Shown piece by piece: positions 25,383 to 32,557 of a stretch of DNA of 32,557 nucleotides (positions are counted from its first letter, which is position 1; each line of letters begins with the position of its first letter). This stretch comes from Rhodospirillales bacterium. Lineage in GTDB: Bacteria > Pseudomonadota > Alphaproteobacteria > Reyranellales > Reyranellaceae. Under the pieces are notes generated by a model, which did no database searches, had not been told where the DNA came from, and saw only the letters and a list, made by a program, of their open reading frames with translations. Position numbers and translations under genes: made by a program. The DNA lies in NCBI GenBank assembly GCA_009377525.1, contig WHTW01000052.1, positions 12,506-45,062 of the forward strand, written 5' to 3'.

Positions 25383-25679
25383 TCAAACGGTCTTTGCATC
25401 GATCCGGTCATAGGCGGCATGAGTGCCGACAAACCTGATCAATACCAATCCGACGACGTAGTCGATCTTCACCACCAAACGATACTTGTTGCCGCCGATG
25501 TCGAAAATCGCCCGATTGCCAGTCACGAAATCAACCGTCGCGCCAAACTGAGCCCGCAAATCGCTCGGCCGGGCCCACCGCACCCGAACGGTGCGGGCAT
25601 ACCACAGCTTCAACGGTGCTTCGGCCGCCGGATAGCGTAGCCAGAACTCGCGCAGCGTCCTCTTGGCGATGACTTGCAC
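25383..25679 (-). CDS. higB: HigB-type toxin, ribosome-dependent mRNA interferase
   Basis: This 98-residue RelE-fold protein starts at a GTG (25677-25679) with the HigB opening QVIAKRTLREFWLRYPAAE. It carries ATVDFVTGNRAIFDIGGNKY, RLVVKIDYVVGLVLIRFVGT and the ending HAAYDRIDAKTV, all hallmarks of HigB. Such toxins cleave mRNA on the ribosome. The product appears complete. The promoter lies within the 3' end of the upstream thiolase gene, giving the module its own expression. The pair is a compact accessory insertion between metabolic genes. Confidence 0.9.
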   Translation of the reverse strand: MQVIAKRTLREFWLRYPAAEAPLKLWYARTVRVRWARPSDLRAQFGATVDFVTGNRAIFDIGGNKYRLVVKIDYVVGLVLIRFVGTHAAYDRIDAKTV

Positions 25680-25693
25680 GAGCGTCAGTCGAC

Positions 25694-25722
25694 ATGTTCA
25701 CAAATTGTGTACACTCTGTCAA
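25694..25722 (-). promoter_or_regulatory. higBA promoter and palindromic operator
   Basis: Read on the minus strand, TTGACA (25717-25722) is a perfect -35 box. Seventeen bases later GAACAT (25694-25699) is a fair -10 box. The spacer and -10 box hold the inverted repeat TGTACACAA, T, TTGTGAACA (25695-25713; nine-base arms, one mismatch). A repressor there would block polymerase, as expected of the HigA or HigBA complex. The -35 box contains the stop codon of the upstream thiolase. Confidence 0.7.
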
Positions 25723-26969
25723 CCCTGCCGCAGAATCACCACCGATGCCACGGCCTCTTCCATGCCGATGACGCCGCCGCCGTTCTCGGCCAGCGCGATC
25801 TCCGCACCTTTCACCTGCCGAGCACCGGCTTCACCACGCAATTGCGTTGCAAGCTCTGCCAGCATCGAAAGACCAGTGGCCCCGACGGGATGGCCCTTCG
25901 ACACCAAGCCGCCCGAGGTGTTGACCGGCAGCTTGCCGCCGGGACCGGTGGCGCCGGATTCGACGAACCTGCCGCCCTCGCCCTCGGGGCAGAAGCGCAG
26001 CATCTCGCACTGGTAGATCTCGCAGAAGCTGGTGGCGTCGTGCACCTCGGCGACGTCGATGTCGTCAGGCCCCAGCCCCGCCATCTTGTAGGCCTTGTCG
26101 GCGGCGGCGCGCGTCAGGCCGGGCTCGTCGAGGTTGCGGTACTTGCCGCCGGAGAAGCCCACGCCCGCGATGCGCACGGCGCGCTCCCTCACGCTCGCCG
26201 GCAGTTTCTCGAGGTACTCCCTCGAGCACAGCAAGGCGGCGGCCGCGCCATCGCCGATCGGCGCGCACATGGCGCGCGTCAGCGGATAGGACACCGGCCG
26301 ATCCTCCAGGACGGACTGCGGCGTCATCTGGAAGCGGTACTGCGCCTTGTCGTTCAGCGCGCCGTAATTGTGGTTCTTGGCGGCGCCAACGGCGATCTGC
26401 CGCTGGGTCGTGCCGTACTTCCACATGTGCCACTTGGCCTGCATGGCGTAGGTGTCCATGAAGATGGTGCGGTCGTCGCCCGGCGCGAACTTGGAGCCCA
26501 CCATCTCGCCCACCCGGTTCATCTCCTCGACCAGCCGGTCGTGCTGGCTGGTTATGTAGCCCTGGTTGAACAGGCCGGCGGTGCGCTCGGGCGCGTCCGG
26601 ACTGAACAGCTTCTCGATGCCGATGCAGAAGGAGAGCTCGTGCGTGCCGGCCAAGACGTCCTTCCAGGCGCCCATGAAGGCGGTCGAGGCGGTGGCGCAG
26701 GCATTCTCGACGTTGAACATGGGCACGCGCTCGGGGAACAGCCCCTCCTCGACCAGGGGCTGGAACAGCGCCTGGGCGCGGATCGAGTTCTGGCCCCAGA
26801 AACCCATGCCGCAATTGCCCAGCCAGCCCGCCTCGATGTCGGCGCCATTCTTCATGCCGGCGTCGGAAAGCGTGCCGAGATAGGCCTCGCGCGCCAGGTC
26901 GCCGAAGCTCATGCCCGGGTGCTTCTTGAAGGCGGTCGTATAGCTGCCAATGACATAGACGTCGCGCAT
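25719..26969 (-). CDS. SCP-x-like thiolase family protein
   Basis: The 416 residues form a thiolase fold with the nucleophilic cysteine in NVENACATASTAFMGAW, the HDATSFCEI segment and the catalytic histidine in NTSGGLVSKGHPVGATG. At the C-terminus, where classical thiolases have a CxG cysteine, it reads AENGGGVIGMEEA. This is the pattern of the SCP-x/lipid-transfer-type thiolase group. Members cleave branched or steroid side-chain 3-oxoacyl-CoA, often with a small DUF35 partner. No DUF35 gene is adjacent. Start at the ATG ending at 26969, behind AGGAG. Downstream genes on this strand are higBA, then the MFE-2-type dehydrogenase, which would catalyse the preceding step, so the toxin-antitoxin pair may split an older operon. 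Confidence 0.88.
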   Translation of the reverse strand: MRDVYVIGSYTTAFKKHPGMSFGDLAREAYLGTLSDAGMKNGADIEAGWLGNCGMGFWGQNSIRAQALFQPLVEEGLFPERVPMFNVENACATASTAFMGAWKDVLAGTHELSFCIGIEKLFSPDAPERTAGLFNQGYITSQHDRLVEEMNRVGEMVGSKFAPGDDRTIFMDTYAMQAKWHMWKYGTTQRQIAVGAAKNHNYGALNDKAQYRFQMTPQSVLEDRPVSYPLTRAMCAPIGDGAAAALLCSREYLEKLPASVRERAVRIAGVGFSGGKYRNLDEPGLTRAAADKAYKMAGLGPDDIDVAEVHDATSFCEIYQCEMLRFCPEGEGGRFVESGATGPGGKLPVNTSGGLVSKGHPVGATGLSMLAELATQLRGEAGARQVKGAEIALAENGGGVIGMEEAVASVVILRQG

Positions 26970-27031
26970 TCTATTCTCCTAGTCGGAAAGACGACCCACT
27001 CCGCAGAGTGACCGTCAACTTCAAGTCTACC

Positions 27032-27930
27032 TTAGATGACATGAACGATTGTGTCCGCGCTTGGGACGCGTTGGCGATCTCGTAACTCGAAGCGCAATCG
27101 ACCCGCATTCTTCAAAGCGACAAGGATTCTCTTCGCGTCTTTGATAGTAACCAAAGGTATTGCCATCGCTGCGGCCCACGCTTCATGGGCTGCAAATCGA
27201 TTTGTGCCCAATAGTAGCGATTCAACTTCAGCGAACGCCCTATCAAGGTTCTGTCCTCGGCGCTCTTCTAAGCGGCGCGACCCCGAATCGTCGCTACCTG
27301 TCGCGAACATGTCGTCCATACCTGAGCGTTGGGCTCGAACATTTTGCCGGACGTCAAAGCGAACACGTTCCTGAACCTCCATGGCCTCCGCTTCTACTTT
27401 CCTGAACTCCTCCAAGCCCCGCCAATGTCGCGTCGCGTACACCAGATGGAAGTAGGTCCGCTCGGCAAGTGGCTTAAGAATCGCCGTGTAAGTGACGTGT
27501 GGGTAAACGTGAGTGAAAACGCAGCACCGATAAATTTCACGACATCGCTAATATGCCGGTGAAACTCACCATTGATCGACTGGGTGCGAGAGTCCGGAAA
27601 ACTCTCCAAGAGCTTCTGCAGTTCTGTGAAAGCACTGGGATTGCGTTCAACGAACAGAGCGCTCGTTTGTGTTTCTTTTCCAATTTTCTGCAGTGCCTGC
27701 CTGACAATATTTAGCTTGGTCAGCGCAATGGAAACCGACGTGTCTTCGGATTTCTCGCCTTGCGCCTGCCATGGACCGGAATAGCCATCTACGTATACGA
27801 AACCGCTCCAGCCACCGCTCGCGAGTGTGACGAGAGCAACTCTTTCAAGATAGCGGTCTAGGAAGACGTGCTTAACGTAGGTCTGTTCTCGCCCCTTGTA
27901 TGACGCAGGATCCGGCAGCGTCCACGGCAT
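27032..27930 (-). pseudogene. tcmP: Three-Cys-motif partner protein (TcmP), internal deletion with frameshift
   Basis: The first frame, from the ATG ending at 27930, gives the TcmP beginning (YKGREQTYVKHVFLDRYLER, GFVYVDGYSGPW, TSALFVERNPSAFTELQKL) up to VVKFIGAAFSLTF. At about 27510 the homology jumps to another frame and to a much later part of the family: VYPHVTYTAILKPLAERTYF, then LVYATRHWRGLEEFRKVEAE and a C-terminal tail ending at 27032. Roughly 80-100 codons in the middle, normally following 'FSLTFIDP', are missing. I infer a deletion that also broke the frame. The gene follows DUF5131 by five bases. The pair is AT-richer and differs in codon use from its neighbours, suggesting transfer. 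The family's function is unknown to me. Confidence 0.72.
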
Positions 27931-27935
27931 CGGCT

Positions 27936-28703
27936 TTACCGAAGCGTCTGCGAGCCTGCCGGAAAATTACGCTTCTGGCGCCTCAGTCTAGGAAATTCGT
28001 TCCATTCACGGCCTTGCAACGTACGGCCACCCGATTTCGGCGTCTTGCCTCCCCATTGCTTGAAGAAGAATGCCACGCCACTGGCGCGACACTGGTTCCT
28101 AAGGTCGCAAACCCATTCCTCTTCGATTGGACGGGCCTTCGGCCCACTTTCTCCGCCTGCGATAACCCAATGGATACCTTGAAGGTCAATCCGTCCGATC
28201 GGCCCGATCATCGGTTCAACGGACAAAAAGCGCACTGCGACATTGGCTTCCTGAAGGTGCCTAACACGCGACACCCTCGCTGCATCTTCAACAGAGACGC
28301 CTAGCCAAATGTGACTTGGTGAGGGTGCGTTCTTGTAGCGCTGGTTTATATAGCGGCGGAGCAGTGAACTGCGCTTCGTCAGCACTTGGAAAACGTGCCA
28401 ATCGGCACGCTCCATGGTGTCGAACACCTTGTCGATAAACGACGTAGGGATCTCCTTGTGAAAGAGGTCGCTCATCGAATTGACAAAGATCATTCGCGGC
28501 CGCTTCCATGATAGTGGCTGCTCAACTCGCTCGGGTCGTAACGTGAGATCGAAGCCCGCTTCAAAGGGGTGCGCGGCAACGCCACGAAAGCGCTCCGAGA
28601 AGCGCTCCGCGTAGCAGTTGTCGCAGCCGGGACTGATCTTCGTGCACCCGGTTACCGGATTCCACGTCGCGTCCGTCCATTCAATTGAGGTCTGGTCAGC
28701 CAA
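27936..28703 (-). CDS. DUF5131/phage Gp37-Gp68 family protein with three-Cys motif
   Basis: The 255-residue protein opens SIEWTDATWNPVTGCTKISP then GCDNCYAERF, giving cysteines 20, 27 and 30 in the CX6CXXC pattern that names the 'three-Cys motif'. Later family segments are present and intact: PRMIFVNSMSDLFHKEIPTS, FQVLTKRSSLLRRYI, HIWLGVSVEDAARVSRVRHL, RFLSVEPMIGPI, HWVIAGGESGPKARPI and FFFKQWGGKTPKSGGR. The cysteines suggest metal or iron-sulphur binding, and a radical SAM-like barrel has been suggested for the family, but its reaction is unknown. Start at TTG (28701-28703), with AAGGTG upstream. It forms an operon with the broken tcmP. It differs from its neighbours in base composition, so it is probably acquired, and the loss of its partner suggests decay. 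Confidence 0.85.
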   Translation of the reverse strand: MADQTSIEWTDATWNPVTGCTKISPGCDNCYAERFSERFRGVAAHPFEAGFDLTLRPERVEQPLSWKRPRMIFVNSMSDLFHKEIPTSFIDKVFDTMERADWHVFQVLTKRSSLLRRYINQRYKNAPSPSHIWLGVSVEDAARVSRVRHLQEANVAVRFLSVEPMIGPIGRIDLQGIHWVIAGGESGPKARPIEEEWVCDLRNQCRASGVAFFFKQWGGKTPKSGGRTLQGREWNEFPRLRRQKRNFPAGSQTLR

Positions 28704-28840
28704 GCTTCACCTTGGAACAAATTAAGAACAGTATATCCACAGAGACGAAATTCGTAAAGCAATTAGAGGTAGTTAATAGGCATTGCTTGCTGACCTCCGC
28801 CTGGCCAGCCATGTTCAGCATCTACAGCGGAGTAAACGCA

Positions 28841-30244
28841 ATGGCCGCCACGGCCCAGGTAAAGCCCCCTCACGTCGATGCCACCATCGCCGAGCTGAAA
28901 AAGCTCTACGGCGAGCGGGTCAGCACCGCGCATGCCGTGCGCGAGCAGCATGGCAAGGATATCTCCTTCCACGAGGCCCACCTGCCCGATGCCGTGGTCT
29001 TCGCCGAATCGGCCGAGGAGGTGCAGCAGATCGTCCAGCTCTGCGCCCGGCACAAGACGCCGATCATCGCCTTCGGCACCGGCACGTCGCTCGAGGGCCA
29101 TATCAGCGCGCCCAGCGGTGGCATCTCGCTCGACGTGAGCCGCATGAACAAGGTGCTGGCGGTCAACGAGGCCGATCTCGACGTCGTGGTCCAGCCCGGC
29201 GTCACGCGCAAGCAGCTCAACGAATACATCCGCGCCACCGGGCTCTTCTTCCCGATCGATCCCGGGGCAGACGCTTCGCTGGGCGGCATGGCCAGCACGC
29301 GCGCCTCGGGCACCAACGCGGTGCGCTACGGCACCATGCGCGAGAACGTGCTGGCCCTGCAGGTCGTCACGGCCGACGGCCGCCTGATGCGGCTCGGCCG
29401 CCGTTCGCGCAAGTCGAGCGCGGGCTACGACCTGGTGAAGCTGTTCGTCGGCTCCGAGGGCACGCTCGGCATCATCACCGAGATCACGCTGCGCCTTTAC
29501 GGCATCCCCGAGTCGATGGTCTCGGCGACCTGTGCCTTCGACACGCTGGAGGGTGCGGTCAACACCGTGATCCAGACCATCCAGTCGGGCATTCCCGTGG
29601 CGCGCATCGAGCTGATGGACACAGCGACAGTCGACACGGTGAACAAGTACTCCAAGCTCAGCCTGCCCCTGAAAAGCACGCTGATGCTGGAGTTCCACGG
29701 CACCGAGGCGAGCGCCAAGGAACAGGCCGAGATGGTGCAGGCGCTGGCTGCCGACAATGGCGGCGGCGACTTCGCCTGGACCGGCCAGGCCGAGGAGCGC
29801 ACCAAGATGTGGCAGGCGCGCCACGACGCGGCGTGGGCCGCCAAGGCTGCCAAGCCCGGCTGGGGCATGTGGGCGACCGACGTCTGCGTGCCGATCTCGC
29901 GGCTCGCCGAATGCATCCTCGAGACGCAGAAGGACATCGTGGCGAGCGGCCTCTATGCACCGATCGTGGGCCATGTCGGCGACGGCAACTTCCATCTCAC
30001 CATGATGGTCGACCCCGACGACCCGACGTACCTCAAGCGCGCCGATGGGCTGAACGACCGCATGGTGGCGCGCGCGCTGTCGCTCGGCGGCACCTGCACC
30101 GGCGAGCACGGCGTGGGCCTCGGCAAGATCAAGTTCCTCTACGAGGAGCATGGCGAGGCCATGTCGCTGATGCGCTCGATCAAGAAGGCGCTCGACCCGG
30201 ACAACATCATGAACCCGGGCAAGATAATGGGGCCGATCAACTGA
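28841..30244 (+). CDS. FAD-linked D-lactate dehydrogenase-like oxidase (LDHD/GlcD family)
   Basis: The 467-residue flavoprotein has an N-terminal PCMH-type FAD domain (PIIAFGTGTSLEGHISAPSG, VVQPGVTRKQLNEYI, GADASLGGMASTRASGTNAV, GSEGTLGIITEITLRLYG). Its C-terminal substrate and cap region holds GHVGDGNFHLTMMVDPDD and CTGEHGVGLGKIKFLYEEHG. These match D-lactate dehydrogenase (cytochrome) of the LDHD type; D-2-hydroxy acids are the expected substrates, with electrons passed to the respiratory chain. I start at the ATG 28841, eight bases after GGAG; an ATG at 28811 and open frame back to 28685 are less likely. It is divergent from the DUF5131 gene; the AT-rich gap 28704-28840 should hold its promoter but no clear boxes were found. 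Confidence 0.9.
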   Translation: MAATAQVKPPHVDATIAELKKLYGERVSTAHAVREQHGKDISFHEAHLPDAVVFAESAEEVQQIVQLCARHKTPIIAFGTGTSLEGHISAPSGGISLDVSRMNKVLAVNEADLDVVVQPGVTRKQLNEYIRATGLFFPIDPGADASLGGMASTRASGTNAVRYGTMRENVLALQVVTADGRLMRLGRRSRKSSAGYDLVKLFVGSEGTLGIITEITLRLYGIPESMVSATCAFDTLEGAVNTVIQTIQSGIPVARIELMDTATVDTVNKYSKLSLPLKSTLMLEFHGTEASAKEQAEMVQALAADNGGGDFAWTGQAEERTKMWQARHDAAWAAKAAKPGWGMWATDVCVPISRLAECILETQKDIVASGLYAPIVGHVGDGNFHLTMMVDPDDPTYLKRADGLNDRMVARALSLGGTCTGEHGVGLGKIKFLYEEHGEAMSLMRSIKKALDPDNIMNPGKIMGPIN

Positions 30245-30353
30245 CCGGCAATAACTGGATTATAACTTAAGTTTTGTCCGATTGCAAGCTGGGAATCGGC
30301 TGATCGCCGCTCGGGTAATTTAATTCTTTCGCACCGTATAGGCCCCGTTCACA

Positions 30354-30433
30354 CTGACAGCACTGCTGGCAGTCTCACCGCCATTCAGACGAGGGCTTGC
30401 CCTGCCGCACGTTCGTGCAGGCAATGCTGTCAG
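30354..30433. repeat. 80-bp cruciform or cloverleaf-like element with perfect 9-bp ends
   Basis: CTGACAGCA at 30354-30362 pairs with TGCTGTCAG at 30425-30433. Inside are a short hairpin (ACTG CTGG CAGT, 30362-30373) and a longer imperfect one at 30398-30424 built from GCAC GTTC GTGC with TTGC/GCAA below it. It lies between convergent genes, four bases beyond the SnoaL-like stop, so it may serve as a bidirectional terminator, a structured RNA or a tiny mobile repeat. The remaining gap (30245-30353) is AT-rich and featureless. Confidence 0.6.
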
Positions 30434-30437
30434 AGGC

Positions 30438-30869
30438 TCACGAGCGCGTGCCGGACAGGTTCAATCCCAGCCCGGCCACGAGGTCGTGGACGAGGCGGCG
30501 CTCGCGGAAGCGCCAGCCGCCGGTCGTACGCACCAGCACGTCCTGATAGGTGCCGGCGACCGACGGCACGAGCCCGGCCCCGGCCGCCTGGAGAACGACG
30601 AGGTAGCTGGTACGCGCGCTGGCGCGGTCGCCGTCGAGGCGGATCAGGCTGTTCATGATGAAGTGCTTGCGCCTGGGCTCGGCCGGAATGTTGCGCGCCA
30701 TCAGCGCGGCGATCTCGGCCGGACCGCGCGCCCGCGCGTAGGGCGCGATCCATTCGCCGTCCTCGGTGAACAGCGCGCTCAGCTCGGCGAACCTGAAATC
30801 GTCCATGCGGAAGCAGTATTCGCTCAGCAGATCGCGAATCGCTTCCTTGTTCTCGAGCGGCGTTGGCAT
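30438..30869 (-). CDS. SnoaL-like (NTF2-fold) protein
   Basis: The 143 residues show the SnoaL_4-type pattern: IRDLLSEYCFRMDDFRFAEL, SALFTEDGEWIAPYARARGP, KHFIMNSLIRLDGDRA and GTYQDVLVRTTGGWRFRERR. The fold is a cone-shaped barrel used by isomerases, hydrolases and ring-hydroxylating dioxygenase beta subunits; the acid, histidine and arginine positions are present, but no reaction can be assigned. The ATG ending at 30869 follows GGGA. It lies 19 bases after the amidohydrolase stop on the same strand, a pairing common in aromatic or lactone catabolism. A second, truncated copy of its first 13 codons occurs at 32352-32390. Confidence 0.8.
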   Translation of the reverse strand: MPTPLENKEAIRDLLSEYCFRMDDFRFAELSALFTEDGEWIAPYARARGPAEIAALMARNIPAEPRRKHFIMNSLIRLDGDRASARTSYLVVLQAAGAGLVPSVAGTYQDVLVRTTGGWRFRERRLVHDLVAGLGLNLSGTRS

Positions 30870-30888
30870 GTGCAGTCCCGCTGATCGC

Positions 30889-31845
30889 CTAGGTAGCTTC
30901 GCTCGAGGGCAGCGAGAGACGGTAAAACGATGCCGCATTCTTCCAGAAGAAGCGGTCTCGATCAGCCTGCGAATGGTCCGCGAGCATTCGGTCAAGGGAG
31001 CGGACGAGCGAGTCGTAGTCTATCCTCAAGCCGGCAACGGGGAAGTTGCTCGCAAACATGCATCGCTCGATGCCGAAGATCGCGATCGCATCCATGACGA
31101 CACGTCTATTCGACTCGTAGTCCCAAGCGCTGTCCTTCAGGCCGAACTCGGAGACCTTGACATGAACATTCGGCTCGCGGGCCACCGCCTCCATGCCTCG
31201 GCGCCAGGCGGCGAGGCCGTCTTCGCTGCGATCCCAGGGAAAGCCGGTATGGTTCAGCACGATCGGGACGCGCGGGAACTGCCGCGCCACCTCGGCGGCC
31301 TCGACGAGGTGCCAATAAGGCACACGAAGATCCCAGGACAGCCGGTACTTTTGCAGCAGCGCGAAGCCGCGCAGCCATTTGTCGTCCCGCATGGTGCCAG
31401 GCGCGCCGGGCACCGCGGCATCGGGGCGAAGGGAAGTCACCGGCTTCGACCGGATTCCACGCACCAGCGGAAACTGCGACTGAGCCGCAAGGATCTCTTC
31501 CGCATTGTCAGTGTGGAACCACGCGTGCGCGACGATGGCGCCGGGAAAGCCGCAGCGTGCATTCACTTCGGTCAGCCACTGCGTTTCGGCGACCTGCCTG
31601 GAGCGATCCATCTCGGCTTCGCAATGCACCGTCGTCAATACGTTGTGGGCACGCGAATCCCGCAAATAGTCTTCCGGCAGGCAGTCTCGCCTGATCGCTT
31701 CGTACGACCCCAGAAAGAAGTGAGGTTCCGGTTCGTCGGTAAGGAAAGGATAACGGTTTGCCTTCAGGTCCCAAAGGTGATGGTGCGCGTCGATGAGCGT
31801 GACCGCTCCAGGCGCTGTATTCCATTGGTCACTGATCGTCTTCAT
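30889..31845 (-). CDS. Amidohydrolase family protein (PF04909 type)
   Basis: The 318-residue TIM-barrel hydrolase has the metal-binding opening LIDAHHHLWD, the strand ends VHCEAEMD and IVAHAWFH, LNHTGFPWDRSEDG and MFASNFPVAG. This is the layout of the 2-pyrone-4,6-dicarboxylate lactonase/L-fuconolactonase/decarboxylase group. It probably opens a lactone or decarboxylates an aromatic or sugar acid in the cytosol. I take the ATG ending at 31845 (MKTISDQWNT); an ATG 11 codons earlier is possible, and neither has a good ribosome site. It is the first gene of a two-gene run with the SnoaL-like protein and is divergent from the unrecognised gene that follows. Confidence 0.85.
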   Translation of the reverse strand: MKTISDQWNTAPGAVTLIDAHHHLWDLKANRYPFLTDEPEPHFFLGSYEAIRRDCLPEDYLRDSRAHNVLTTVHCEAEMDRSRQVAETQWLTEVNARCGFPGAIVAHAWFHTDNAEEILAAQSQFPLVRGIRSKPVTSLRPDAAVPGAPGTMRDDKWLRGFALLQKYRLSWDLRVPYWHLVEAAEVARQFPRVPIVLNHTGFPWDRSEDGLAAWRRGMEAVAREPNVHVKVSEFGLKDSAWDYESNRRVVMDAIAIFGIERCMFASNFPVAGLRIDYDSLVRSLDRMLADHSQADRDRFFWKNAASFYRLSLPSSEAT

Positions 31846-31919
31846 GCGCGGTGAAATAGCACATGTCGCAGGATGCACCGAACACCCACGTTGCCGGCAC
31901 CACTCGGAGTTACCGTCGT

Positions 31920-32351
31920 ATGCTTGGGAAAGCTTGGGGATGGCTGACAGCGCGCCTCGGTGGCCGACCGCAACGCCGGTTGCGCTTCTCGGTGCATCGC
32001 CATCCGTCGTACCAGTCGTTCTGGCGCCCGAGCGTCGAGTCCGAGCGAACGCCGCGCCTGGAGATCCAGATCCACCTCGAGGCGAGCAACATGACCAACG
32101 AACCCCGTTGGATCGCCGCCGCCGAGATCGAGGGCATGCCGTCCACCGCGATCGTCGCCATTGGCGTGCGAGACGCCAGCACCGGCAAGTTCGCGCCGGA
32201 GAACCCCCTGCCGCCGCAGCAGATCGCCGTCGTATCGCTGCTCTTCCTGATCGACGGACAATCCCGGTCGGCCGATGAGCCGTTCCACGTCACCCTGCTC
32301 CTGACCGACCACCTCGGCGAACGACACTACACCAAGGTGATCATGCACTAG
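31920..32351 (+). CDS. Protein of unknown function
   Basis: I do not recognise this 143-residue product. It has a basic, tryptophan-containing N-terminus (GKAWGWLTARLGGRPQRRLR) and then a more hydrophilic body (RWIAAAEIEGMPSTAIVAIG, QIAVVSLLFLIDGQSRS). The ending FHVTLLLTDHLGERHYTKVI is beta-rich and reminiscent of small beta-sandwich proteins. No signal peptide or membrane segment is clear. I choose the ATG 31920, preceded by GGAG. An ATG at 31863 would leave only 17 bases to the divergent amidohydrolase start, too little for two promoters. Its stop lies exactly where a SnoaL-like gene remnant on the other strand begins. Confidence 0.55.
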   Translation: MLGKAWGWLTARLGGRPQRRLRFSVHRHPSYQSFWRPSVESERTPRLEIQIHLEASNMTNEPRWIAAAEIEGMPSTAIVAIGVRDASTGKFAPENPLPPQQIAVVSLLFLIDGQSRSADEPFHVTLLLTDHLGERHYTKVIMH

Positions 32352-32390
32352 CTCCCGGATCGCCTCCTTGTCCTCGAGGGGCGTTGGCAT
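32352..32390 (-). pseudogene. 5' remnant of a second SnoaL-like gene
   Basis: Read on the minus strand from 32390, 39 bases encode MPTPLEDKEAIRE. The intact SnoaL-like gene at 30438-30869 begins MPTPLENKEAIRD. The two 39-base stretches agree at 33 positions by my count. Similarity ends at the stop of the plus-strand unknown gene, so the rest of this copy was deleted or displaced. No start context beyond the codons is conserved. The final 167 bases of the window (32391-32557) show nothing else recognisable. Confidence 0.6.
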
Positions 32391-32557
32391 GACTGAGACG
32401 CCCTAGTAGCTCTGCACAGTGGTTTTGACGGCTGGGTGCCGCTTGCGCCGGCGCGCGCCGCCGCCTCTCGGCTTTGCCGGAGGGGTGCATGCACTGCCGT
32501 CGCCTCGCTCGTGAATTTCTGCATTTTCGGCCAATTTCCGGCAGGCCGGCCGATGCC

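Noticed and set aside
27032..27442. A separate small gene of 136 codons
   Set aside because: Its sequence continues the C-terminal part of TcmP in register with upstream residues lacking a start, so it is the second half of the pseudogene.
28704..28840. TTGGAA and TATATC as a promoter for the FAD oxidase gene
   Set aside because: The spacer is only 14 bases, too short for a standard sigma-70 promoter, and no other support was found.

Overview
The window is GC-rich, densely coded DNA with very long antisense open frames. Together with the gene families present (betaine-lipid synthesis, malonyl-CoA decarboxylase, CoA-linked catabolism, class III cyclases, REP-like inverted repeats) it points to an alphaproteobacterium of the Rhizobiales or a relative such as a Reyranella-like lineage. 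This placement is inference from gene content; no rRNA, tRNA or other marker gene was seen.

Layout. 1-1766: 3' part of a cobalamin-binding-type radical SAM protein whose start lies outside the window. 1767-3551: a graveyard of broken genes, namely a TPR tail like those of class III cyclases, a frameshifted tyrosine-integrase N-terminus fused to a frameshifted IS256-family transposase C-terminus, a thermonuclease pseudogene with an amber codon, and the N-terminus of an IS1634-type transposase. 3552-4754: a PcaF-like thiolase. 4996-9543: an overlapping three-gene signalling operon (six-PAS soluble histidine kinase, lone receiver, receiver fused to a predicted adenylate cyclase). 9540-11906: a beta-propeller protein, a REP-like inverted pair, a receiver-less regulator with two predicted winged-helix regions, and a divergent small membrane protein.

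11876-16869: a probable membrane-lipid module with a GT4 glycosyltransferase, btaA and btaB (diacylglyceryl-trimethylhomoserine synthesis) on the minus strand and a divergent ABC half-transporter. 16930-19554: ogt and an AlkA-like glycosylase (overlapping alkylation-repair pair), then malonyl-CoA decarboxylase. 19756-22281: an SMP-30-like lactonase and two tandem crotonase paralogues, closely packed. 22375-24910: a MioC-like flavodoxin, a second class III cyclase, and an MFE-2-type short-chain dehydrogenase whose stop overlaps the cyclase's probable start.

24985-28703: a higBA toxin-antitoxin operon with a recognisable promoter and operator, an SCP-x-like thiolase, and an AT-richer pair consisting of a DUF5131 (Gp37/Gp68-type, three-Cys motif) gene and a deleted, frameshifted tcmP partner gene. 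28841-32557: an LDHD/GlcD-type FAD oxidase, an 80-bp cruciform-like element, a SnoaL-like protein with an amidohydrolase, an unrecognised gene, and a 39-bp remnant of a second SnoaL-like gene start.

Most intact genes serve lipid or acyl-CoA metabolism and signalling. The observations most worth following are the GT4-btaAB/ABC lipid module, the DUF5131-TcmP pair, the start-less cyclase behind a textbook-shaped slippery heptamer, and the kinase-receiver-cyclase operon. No CRISPR array, tRNA, rRNA or prophage was seen.
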